Below the pieces are notes generated by a model. That model saw nothing but the letters and a program-made list of their open reading frames with translations. It was not told where the DNA came from and made no database searches. 64,000 bases of DNA from Temnothorax longispinosus (lineage: Eukaryota > Arthropoda > Insecta > Hymenoptera > Formicidae). Position numbers and translations under genes: made by a program. Shown in pieces: positions 35,277 to 44,019 of this stretch; position 1 is the first letter of the stretch, and every line of letters begins with the position of its first letter. The stretch is taken from positions 13,516,001 to 13,580,000 of the forward strand of contig NC_092360.1 in the NCBI RefSeq assembly GCF_030848805.1, read 5' to 3'.

Positions 35277-35320
35277 ACGCACTGAGGATGACCCAAAAAA
35301 AGGGTCGAAACGTACGTAAT
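35277..35320 (+). ncRNA. Hammerhead-ribozyme-like motif (Penelope-type relic?)
   Basis: CTGAGGA is followed by a U and the hairpin GACCC-A7-GGGTC, then CGAAACGT. The order CUGANGA, short stem-loop, GAAA is the hammerhead core, although one extra base precedes stem II. Penelope-like retroelements are known to carry such motifs near their ends. No Penelope RT or GIY-YIG endonuclease was found nearby. A related ACGTTTCGGCC block occurs inverted at about 40317. Confidence 0.35.
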
Positions 35321-36320
35321 TTTGTAATTGACACTATATTGACATGTAATAAATTTTAGCGATTGTAACCACGCTTGGCTCTTATTGCCTGTTTAATTCT
35401 AATATTTGATATACTGAGCCTTATACAGTATTAATTCACGCAGGCTGAAAAATGCGTTACTCGTTTTTCCATAACGTTAGATATTATTATGGCCTCTACG
35501 CGGTTTATTTATGTAAACAGTGGATTAAGGTAGCTGTCTCGCTACGTGCTAGTCATGTGACTGTTTGTAGGTTTTCACGTTCAGAAATATATTTCAGGCA
35601 ATTTTTGCTAAGGAAAAAATAATTTTATGAATTATGGTGTAAAATTTCATACGTGACAAAGTATGTTACTTTTTCCAAATTATGTGATTTTTCTCATTTG
35701 ACTCCGTTTTGATCAACTGATCATGCGAGTCGTCGAGAAAGGTTACAAGTAAGGTTACATCTCCTTTTCGATTGAATTTTGACAATTACTGAGAAAGGGT
35801 TTCAAAACGCATGACAGGGGTGTCAATCACTATCCAATTCGGCTAAGAAAGACGAGCCCCATAACCTGCAACTACAGTGATTAGCCAGTGGCGTTGCCAA
35901 GTCTTCCCAACCTCACCTCGATCAAAAAATGTCTGCTCGATTACCGCATTTTCACTAAAATAAACTAAAAAATTAGCAGCGAAATCTCCGGTAACCTATA
36001 TATTTTATGGTTGCATCGGATTCTTCGAAATCTAATGTACGAAAAGCAATGTTTTTTTCTCACTTCATCTAATCGAAAAATACGAAAAGATTTCACATCT
36101 TTTTTTTTAAATACATGTCACTTGAGTTAAGTTAGATAATATAATTTTGTGAAAAAGATATAAAGCTACCACTAAGGTTAGATTTTTGAATTTACAAAAT
36201 ACATTGCGTGTACTTGGCACTTCTTTTATCCACACTGACCTCCATAGTGAATTGCAGCCTAGGGTGGAATGAATTGAAATGGAATGAATAAATATATAAA
36301 TATTAACAAAGAAAGCGTCG
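35321..36320. other. No gene seen
   Basis: About 1 kb of unremarkable sequence without recognised ORFs, repeats or exon structure. Confidence 0.5.
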
Positions 36321-36674
36321 TTGTCATTATATAAATTGAAGAGTTCATTACCTATTCGTAGACTACTTAAAAAGTTCGTTGACAGAATCGTTGCCGGGCG
36401 ATGTTCGCCGGTGCGGAATATGCGCGATCGGCGCGATCAGGAGCCGCTGTCGAACGACCGTTCCACAGGTGTTCCCGTTGTCGTCGTTCGGTTCGCGTGC
36501 GCCTCCTGCTCGCGCGAAGACAAAACCACGCGGACCACGTTCGATAGCGCCAAACACTCCGTCTTTTCAGCCAACGATCCCTCACTCGATTCTGCCCGAC
36601 TCCTCTCGCCGGATGGCCGGATCGGTTATTTCAATTTGAAACGGCGGTTACCTGACCCCGAGCGCGGCTTGTGA
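36321..36674 (+). other. CpG-rich segment with 117-codon ORF, unrecognised
   Basis: This 350 bp island is far richer in CpG than its surroundings and is open on the plus strand for 117 codons starting MSLYKLKSSLPIRRLLK, with further open frames on both strands as expected from GC-rich DNA. It could be an unmethylated promoter/first-exon region of a host gene or a GC-rich transposon part. No family was recognised. Confidence 0.3.
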
Positions 36675-37200
36675 GCTACTGAAGTCATAAGGTGAAATGC
36701 CGTAACATTACCTCTCTCAACGACGTCCACGCATGCTCCGCTAAACATGGTTCCGCTAAATTAGTTTAGAAGTGAATGTATCGATCTGTTAAAATTTTAG
36801 CAGGAAAGTATGTATACTGCATTCTATATTTACTTGGTGTTTTTATCTTTTCACCCCGTTAGGAGTCAAATTTCTAAAAATCCCTTCTTTTACCTTCTAT
36901 TACCTTTATAAAAATTATTTGTCTAATATTGTCGTTAAAAAATATTTACCTTTTATTTTTGTTTTAATAAGAAAATTGATGTAGATGCTTAAATAGCGTG
37001 TCCATTTATTTATCAGTTTCTTTTTTCTTTTTTTGTGGTGCATCTCAATAAAAGCTGAACAGCATTCTAGATGAAATAGGTTTTCACTAGGCTCATTTTA
37101 CCAGAGTACATTAATAGTAAGAGTGTGTGAAATCCTAATTTTACTACCTAGACTTCTTACAAATTTTCAAACAGTTTTAAGTATATATTCACTATTAGAA
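36675..37200. other. No gene seen
   Basis: AT-rich spacer. Confidence 0.5.
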
Positions 37201-37431
37201 CTAATTATTCATTATGAGTTCGAAAAAACTTTTAAGTGCTAAAGCAGACCTTTCACACTCTCTAACAACGGGATTATTTTTTCTTTTATACATACTTCTT
37301 AAAACAGCCTTTTTTACTGGTGTCAGTGGCTTTCTCGAGGATCGGTTTGGCAATCTCTTTTTACATTTTTCTAACACTACAGCTCTATTCATCAATTTGT
37401 GCACTCCCCAAAGTGCTCGGCTCAATTGCAC
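37201..37431 (-). CDS. BEN-domain-like C-terminal fragment
   Basis: The minus-strand ORF encodes 76 residues: LSRALWGVHKLMNRAVVLEK, a basic linker, KPLTPVKKAVLRSMYKRK, and a helical end. The spacing W-G-x-x-x-L-x-N-R followed by LTP-x-K recalls the C-terminal half of BEN-type DNA-binding domains in chromatin proteins and some transposon-borne proteins. There is no clear upstream extension in frame beyond the Met, so it is an exon or a fragment. The assignment is tentative. Confidence 0.3.
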   Translation of the reverse strand: MQLSRALWGVHKLMNRAVVLEKCKKRLPNRSSRKPLTPVKKAVLRSMYKRKNNPVVRECERSALALKSFFELIMNN

Positions 37432-37794
37432 AAATAACGAAGGTCTTCTAAACTTTTTTTATTTCTTTCCATATTGTATACGGTATTGAGATACCGTATC
37501 TCAAGTGCATTATTTTAATCTAAAAAAAAAAGAAATTAAAATTTTTGTTTTAGAAAATATTTTAAGGGGAGATTCTCTTTTTTTCCGCTAAATTTAACGC
37601 TTTTTTCTAATTTTCTGGTGAAGAAACTATACAACGGATCAATGCAAAATTTGGCATATGGATTTATTTATCTTTTATCTATTCACAAAAAAATTAAAAA
37701 TTATTTCCCCCCAAAAATACGCCTTCCATCCCCCTCGACGCGCGATGATCCCCAGTTGACGGTGTGCACGATTTGAGTCTTCCCATTAATCCTG

Positions 37795-38019
37795 CAACAA
37801 AAACCCAAGAACATTTTACTTTACACACATGTAGTTATCGTTTGACAAAGCGAAAAAAAAAATTGAGGATTCGGTGATGTTTTGAACTCAAAATATCGAT
37901 TTAATCAAAAAAATAGATCGATCTTTTTGTTATAAACAAAAAAATATTCAACGTATTGCTTTTTTTCGTCAAACAATAGCTACATGTGTGTAAAGTAAAA
38001 TGTTCTTGGGTTTTTGTTG
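37795..38019. mobile_element. Inverted-repeat element, ~53 bp arms
   Basis: The left arm CAACAAAAACCCAAGAACAT through CATGTAGTTATCGTTTGAC is mirrored by GTCAAACAATAGCTACATG and ATGTTCTTGGGTTTTTGTTG with very few mismatches. The total length of about 225 bp and no ORF fit a MITE. Confidence 0.75.
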
Positions 38020-38398
38020 TTTTACAAGCTTGTTTAGGTAGAGGTAGTATTAAACAAGATAAGTTAGTCGATCATCTGTGTGAATATTTGTAGCGATATA
38101 CAATAAACGAGCTTGTAAAGCGCGCCACGAACCCATGTGACAACTCGTCTCGCGTGGAAAGTGTATGCGTGAACTATTTCGACATATATATTAGTCATTT
38201 ATGCCTTCCAATTCTCCCATAACTCAAAATAGCTGCTATATTTTCCAAACTTTTTTTGTTAATAACTTTTTAACGAATAACGAGCGCGGGCTGAAACCTT
38301 CTGAAGATCACTCAGGAGGGTGACCTTGACAACATACTAAAATATCAAGGTCATCCAAGGTGGTCCCCTCATGTAAACAATTACCTACATATTACCTA

Positions 38399-39384
38399 TT
38401 AAACATATGATTCTGGAATTTCTCCGTCAGCAGTTGTTGAAAAAACTGCAGCAACTTCATTTGTTCTTTGGATATTATATCGACGTCGATCCATTCCTGG
38501 CTTTAAAGTGAATACTAATTGTAATTCCGATAATGATTCATTAGATGTAAATTGTCGTTGATTTTCTAATTCTTCGCCCATCATTTGATATGATTTAGCA
38601 AATATATTACTATTTTGCATTATATGCTCAAGATTTTGTACGATTTCGAAATCCAGATTCAAATTTTCTTTTAGACGATGATCTATCGCTTTGTTTGAAT
38701 CTACAATAAAAAGTTGATCATAAGCGGGACTTTCATTTTGTGCAGCATATAATGCTGTATTAATCTGATAATATATTTGTCCTTGTATTTTGAAGCAGTA
38801 TGGACCAGGTCGTCTATTTTAAAAATTAATTAAATTAGCGTTAAATGACGCAAATGAAAAAATGAAGTATTGTAACTACGAATATGTTGTAAGAAATGAT
38901 TAGATTTTGCATGATTTCCATCAATTAAAGCATGTAAAAATTTAGGGAATTCAGGTAAAGGTTCAAGATATACTGCTCCATGATTGCAACAATCGTGAAA
39001 TGAATTTCCTCTATTAGAAACTTTTTCAGCTGCAAAATGTTTAGCATTGCAATGAATACACAATACATCCATAGGTCCAATGTAATATTCAATTAAATCG
39101 TCATTTAATACTGTATTACTAATATTTAAATAAGATTGTTTTTTTTTTACGTAATCGATAACGAGATTGATATTCTGTACATGTAACACGTTGTCTTATA
39201 TTAACAGATGATGTACTGGCGATACAAATAGTATCAGATATTTGACTAACTATTAAATTATTTTTATTAATTACTGCTTTTACACTTTGCCGGCGATTAT
39301 ATTGATTTTGTGCTTTTTTTCGCGACGTTGTCGTTGAATTTTCCCTTCTTCTTCTGCACAACGTATTATTTTTCGTTTAGGCAT
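38399..39384 (-). pseudogene. Helitron Rep/helicase N-terminal relic
   Basis: The minus strand starts at ATG 39382-39384 (MPKRKIIRCAEEE). It continues after an early frame change with ESRYRLRKKK-like basic residues and TEYQSRYRL. The next frame has HCNAKHFAAEKVSNRG and FHDCCNHGAVYLEPLPEFP, the Cys-containing N-terminal domain of Helitron Rep/helicases, then FLQHIRSYNTSFFHL. Beyond another break near 38825 it reads GPYCFKIQGQIYYQINTALY, then DQLFIVDSN, and the last frame (38662-38399) gives MMGEELENQRQF and LVFTLKPGMDRRRYNIQRTN. This equals roughly the first 320 residues of a ~1400-residue protein. The HUH nuclease and helicase are missing. Breaks lie near 39300, 39190 and 38825. Confidence 0.7.
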
Positions 39385-40513
39385 TTTATTAAAATATAAA
39401 TAAATATATTAGAATATAAATAATACTTTACAATATTATGGAATACTTCTTAATATATAATATCTCTTTTTTAAATATAAATATAATCCTTATATTATAC
39501 TTATATTTCAAATTTTAGATACAATATTAATTTATTATTATAATATTTATTATTATAATTAGTTTTATCATCATCATTATTATTGTCATTATTATTATAC
39601 TCATTATCATCATCATTATCCATAGTATCAACATCATTATCATTATCATTATCATCATCATCTATAGTATTAATATCATCAACATTATTATTGTCTTAAT
39701 TTTTTAATTATATGTTAAATTAAAATTATTGATTTCTTCTCATATATACAATGTATAATATAAATATAGTGCATTAATTAATTTTGGATAAAATAATTTA
39801 GATGCAATTTATTTTACAATTTTGTCGTGTAATACAATCTCTTATATACAATTGTAATTTATATTATAGTTTAATATAATTTTTTATATTTTCTTAAATA
39901 TTGTTATTTTTTAAATAAAACAATTAAATTATTTTAAATTATTAAATAAAATGTCGTAAATTTGTAGCAACTGCTGCTGCAGCAGTTACTGCCTTCTAAG
40001 CAGCTGCTGTCTACCTAAAACAAAAATTTAGAGATTAATATTTATATAAATATATTATATAATAAATATTATGTAACAATATGTATAATACAATATAAAA
40101 TGTTGTGTGTGTATATGTGTGTGTGTATTGCTAGTTTTTTGATAGTTGATTACAGTACAAATATATATTTACAAATTATCAATACATAGAAATATACATA
40201 ATTAAATACATAACAATAATAAACAACTAAAACAATTAAAAAAGGCCAAATTTCGAGCAATAATAGGTGTTGAAATTTATATATTCAAATTACAATAATA
40301 CAAACAAATTGGTTTACGTTTCGGCCATACTTGGTGTATAATCGAAAATCTTTTCAATGCGTAAAGATTTCCTGGTTTCGAATACTGGAACGGTGCGAAA
40401 TAAAAAGTCGTATTTTTGAGCCAAGGGAAATGATCCTTTATTGGCTCATGGGGAAAAGCCTGTTACGGCATAAAAACCCCTGAGAACATGTACAATAACA
40501 ATCAGGACATAGA
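39385..40513. other. AT-rich stretch with (ATC/ATT)n repeats
   Basis: 39560-39700 is an imperfect trinucleotide array of ATT and ATC units. 39970-40015 has CTGCTGCAGCAG-type palindromes. An inverted ACGTTTCGGCC motif lies at about 40317. No gene. Confidence 0.55.
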
Positions 40514-40578
40514 TTGATAACAAGACGAATACGTGTAATTATGGTGACACTCGGTGTCGTTAACGGGGCCCCGTATAT

Positions 40579-40703
40579 TGAGACTCGGCTCAATAGCGCG
40601 TTAGGAAAAGAGACTCGGCTCTCTCGCGTGCTCGAGACTCGGCTCGATCGCGTGTACGAGGCACAGCTCGATCGTGTATTCGAGGCTCGGCTCGATAATG
40701 TAA
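40579..40703 (+). repeat. Degenerate 24-27 bp tandem repeat
   Basis: Five units of GAGACTCGGCTCGATCGCGT type occur in a row, with a period near 24-27 bases, inside a short open frame (40514-40741) that would encode ETRLxRVxE units. The unit is GC-rich against an AT-rich background. The frame has no other support as a gene. Confidence 0.7.
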
Positions 40704-41332
40704 TACCACGTCACTATATCACTATCACTTCGTCAATATAACGATAATATTATAATAGACACAAAACATTTGTAAGACCGAACATCTCCGCGACGTTTCC
40801 AAGACTAATTAAACTTCGCCTTTTTTTTGACAAATACATCGCGCACGGCAATCTTGAAGCCGCTCGAAAAATGCCGCTTCTTCTCCCTTCTCTTTTCTTG
40901 ACGGTAACGCTGAATGCTGAAGTATGCGAAATTACGCGCGAATACAATATGTTGCGATCAATAAATTTACACATATTAATCCTTTCTTAAAAATAAAATG
41001 CAATAAATAAGTCCGCCTTTGATCCACGGAACACTTGGCCTTCTTCAGAACCGCAATTTCATAAATAACGTCGAATTAACAAATACAGGACTCGGATACG
41101 ATCCGGCGCTACGATTTATTGTCGAATGTTAGTCAAATTTAAAGCTAAATCGGTCGTCCATTACGTTGCAATGCTTATGTGCGTCCATGAGGTTGATGCG
41201 AACGAAAGCCATTGTCGCCAGACCCTCTTAGTGGCAACTGAATCAAATTTTGAAATTCCGTAGGAACACGTGAATTTAATAATTGAGTTTGACTCATAAA
41301 AGTTGACTTACATAAGCGGTCGGTACCACAGA
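40704..41332. other. Mixed-composition spacer, perhaps an old LTR
   Basis: Nothing coding was recognised. Together with the tandem repeats on both sides the composition resembles untranslated retroelement DNA. Confidence 0.35.
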
Positions 41333-41536
41333 AACGCAAGAGAATTCTTTCCATCGTCAATTAGGAGCGAGTGTTCGTGTAGCTAAAGATCGCAGACGAC
41401 CGAGAAAACATTCACATCGCAAGGGCAGAGCAACGGAACGCAAGAGAATTCTTTAAATCGTCAATCAGGAGCGAGTGTTCGCAGCTAAAGATCGCAGACG
41501 ACTGAGAAAACATTCACATCGCAAGAGCAGAGCAAC
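41333..41536 (+). repeat. Two tandem copies of a ~104 bp unit
   Basis: AACGCAAGAGAATTCTTT through CATCGCAAGRGCAGAGCAAC occurs twice (41333-41434 and 41437-41536) with about 94% identity and one 3-base indel. It ends 24 bases before the LTR element's insertion point. Confidence 0.85.
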
Positions 41537-41560
41537 CAGTAATCATTGTTATTAATATAT

Positions 41561-42525
41561 TGTTACGTTCTGTCGTCCGTTTTTGGGTCAAAACATTTAA
41601 GTTATTTACCCGGGATTTGGACCAAGTTGTGTGATTAATCAAGCCCGAAAAGATAGCGAATTTTATAAGTTTTATAACGAGGATCAGACTTTTTAATTAT
41701 TTCAAAATTAGGGAAATCAACCGTAAAATCCAAAGGAATTAATTTGTATGGAGTTAAGGTTTTTTTAATTTGAATTTTGGTTTCAACTTCTTTTAATTTT
41801 AAAAATAATGGAAAGGGGTCGTGATCAAATAGAATAGCTTGTTTAATAAGATATTTTAATTTTTTGATTTGGAATCTTTTGCCCCCTTTTTTGGGCATTC
41901 AGGAATCCTGTTGCCACGCTTTTGGCAGCGACAAGAATAATAGGAAATCTCCTGTTGCCACGCTTTTGGCAGCGACAAGAATAATAGGAAATCTCCTGTT
42001 GCCACGCAGTTTGGCAGCGACAGTTAGGAGTGATGAAATTAAAAAGGTTTTGGATATGAAATTAGTTTCAAAATTAAAATTACCTTTATTCCGGAAAACT
42101 TGATTACAAATGTTAAATACGGTTTTAAAGTTCTTACTACGAGTTTAGATTTTGACAATAGAGTATCGACTACTCAAAACTCCGGACTTCGAATAACTAC
42201 TAGTTAGATTTTTGATAAAGTATCGATTACTAAAAACTCCGGACTTCGAATAACTACTGAATTAATCCTTCGCTCTTATTTATACTTAAATGGCGAGAAC
42301 CTCCCCGCCTGAGCTTCCCACCATTTCATTGTCTTATCCTAAGGGAGGAGGAAGGTCTTATCACCAAGTGTAACTCGATTCCCTGTGAACCACGGCCAGA
42401 GAACTGTCTCCATGAGAAATCGGATAACTAATCAATATCGATTAGCATTCTTGGCTATTTAAAGATTTTAATATCAATTAGCACTCTTGGTTATTAAAAG
42501 ACTAAAATTTTGTTCGCACGTAACA
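41561..42525 (-). repeat. 3' LTR (965 bp)
   Basis: Nearly identical to 52150-53114. It contains a 45-base tandem repeat (CCTGTTGCCACGCTTTTGGC units, 2.7 copies, about 41905-42028) and a ~58-base duplication around AACTCCGGACTTCGAATAAC. The opposite-strand open frames inside it (41635-41898 minus, 41864-42103 plus) recur in both LTRs and are probably not genes. Confidence 0.95.
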
Positions 42526-42537
42526 CCTTCCCCCTTA
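42526..42537 (-). promoter_or_regulatory. Polypurine tract
   Basis: On the element's sense strand, AAGGGGGAAGG directly precedes the 3' LTR's TGTTACG. This is the expected site of plus-strand DNA priming in an LTR retroelement. Confidence 0.8.
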
Positions 42538-43008
42538 AGTCATACGTGGTACGTTTGTTACCGCGTATGAACTATTAATAAAAAGGAGAAAAATTTTTAA
42601 AATTTTATAAATGTATTTAATATGAAGAAATTCGTATAATATTGTGTAAAATATATGTATAATAATAATAACGTATAATAATGTGTAAAATATGTGTAAT
42701 AATATTTAAATGTGTATAATAATAACATATATAACATATAATAATGTGTACATAATATTTAAAATTGAATGTTAAGTAATATTTTCAAAAATAATATTGA
42801 ATTTAACGAAATAATATGATATAATATAATGTAATATAGTATAATATAGTATGATATTGAACATTATATTCGAAATAATATGATATTTGGGATAACATAA
42901 CATAATTTCTAACATAATTTCTAAAATCCATAATATAATATGGTATAATATAGTATTTGGGATAATTTATAATATCTATATTAAAATCTATATCAATATC
43001 GTATACTA

Positions 43009-43032
<24 letters not shown>
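42538..43032 (-). other. Low-complexity 3' spacer of the LTR element
   Basis: TATAATA-type low-complexity sequence separates the last ORF from the polypurine tract. Its upstream edge (about 43012-43034) is a pure T run on the plus strand, that is an A run directly after the stop codon of the 43033-43371 ORF. Confidence 0.75.
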
Positions 43033-43039
<7 letters not shown>

Positions 43040-43371
43040 TTTTTAATTACCTTAATTTCGAAATTTTTTTGTTGAAATTCCATAATTTCAAACTCTACTC
43101 TATTCCTGGCGTATTCCTCGAGACAGTCTCGGCACTGGTGAGACGGCCTTAACCACATTAATTCTTGATTACAAAAGTGACAATTAATTTTTGTATCGAT
43201 GTCAATTCCGTGTAAGAGTGAGCATATCGAATGCCATCCGGTCACTTCCTCAAAATTTCCAGGTTGGAATTCTTGATCGTAGCATTCCTCGCATATTCTC
43301 CTTCTCGGATCACTCCGCTCAACGTAAAGGATCTCGCCGTTATTTTCTGTGCTTAAGCACATGCATCTCAT
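43033..43371 (-). CDS. Accessory Cys-rich ORF of the LTR element
   Basis: A 112-codon ORF starting at ATG 43371, downstream of env. It has three C-x2-C pairs: CEEC near residue 28, CHFC near 64 and CRDC near 79. It also has CMC near the start, a further Cys and several His residues, so it likely binds zinc. The remainder is acidic, with a basic end (KVIKKY). Its start overlaps the stop of the upstream ORF (ATGA arrangement). The stop is followed at once by about 20 A residues. No family was recognised. Gypsy-type elements normally end with env, so this is extra. The function is unknown: a captured host gene or an element-specific regulator are both possible. There is no sign of decay. Confidence 0.55.
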
Positions 43372-43706
43372 GTATATGTTATATGGTTCTTTCCTTCCTT
43401 CACCGTAGCCTGCGTAGTCTGCTGGTAGGAGGCCGCAGGGGGAAGTGATCCGCGCAGTTCCTTGGGCCCAACGAACCTACGGCATAACCCGAGTTCCAGA
43501 CACCGCGGACATACACACACATTTACACGCACGCACAGACATATACACATTTCCTGAGTTTGAAATACAACATAATCGCACCAATACATACTACGCAGAA
43601 TCATAGAGAATTGAATAATGGCCGAAGCGTAAAAAGGAAAGCAGTGCCAATAATCAGTAGAAGAAGAATGCTGGTAGGACTCCGTCGATCGGTCCATAGT
43701 ACTCAT
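43368..43706 (-). CDS. Possible accessory ORF between env and the Cys-rich ORF
   Basis: A 112-codon ORF starting MSTMDRSTESYQHSSSTDYW, with a hydrophobic patch (HCFPFYASAIIQFSMILRSM). A Cys/Val-rich stretch follows that is translated from a TGTG-type dinucleotide run at about 43500-43550, and then a basic/polar tail. It overlaps the start of the Cys-rich ORF by four bases. The repeat-encoded middle reduces confidence. It may be a real leader or membrane peptide, part of a spliced reading frame with the next ORF, or untranslated. No similarity was recognised. Confidence 0.3.
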   Translation of the reverse strand: MSTMDRSTESYQHSSSTDYWHCFPFYASAIIQFSMILRSMYWCDYVVFQTQEMCICLCVRVNVCVCPRCLELGLCRRFVGPKELRGSLPPAASYQQTTQATVKEGKNHITYT

Positions 43707-44019
43707 TCTTCTCTTTCTCGCTTCTGTTGTCCGTCGGTCCTTTCATTTTCTATTATTTGTTTAAACTATTATTAATTATTTGACTCTAAAGAAAATTTAC
43801 TTAAAAGAAAATTATTTACCACTGTTATTTATTTTCCTTAATTCCCTTTTATGATTTTAATTATAATTTCAATCTCGTTGAGCTTGCACTGAGTCTGAAT
43901 TTGAACTGACTTACATTTACGGGCTGTCTCTCGGCTAGCCCTCTTATCTGTAGCGTAAACCGAAACTTGATCTTAAGAATTTAGAGTTTATTTTGTGTTT
44001 ATAATCGCGGATATAGGCT
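43707..44019 (-). other. Spacer between env and accessory ORFs
   Basis: About 310 bases without an ORF. Could hold a splice acceptor or 3' UTR; none is decisive. Confidence 0.4.

Noticed and set aside
36363..36639. Antisense and alternative-frame ORFs in the CpG-rich island
   Set aside because: GC-rich DNA is open in several frames by chance; none is recognisable.
41635..42103. Opposite-strand ORFs within each LTR (87 and 79 codons)
   Set aside because: They recur in 52224-52692 only because the LTRs are duplicated; they resemble no family and the LTR is normally non-coding.
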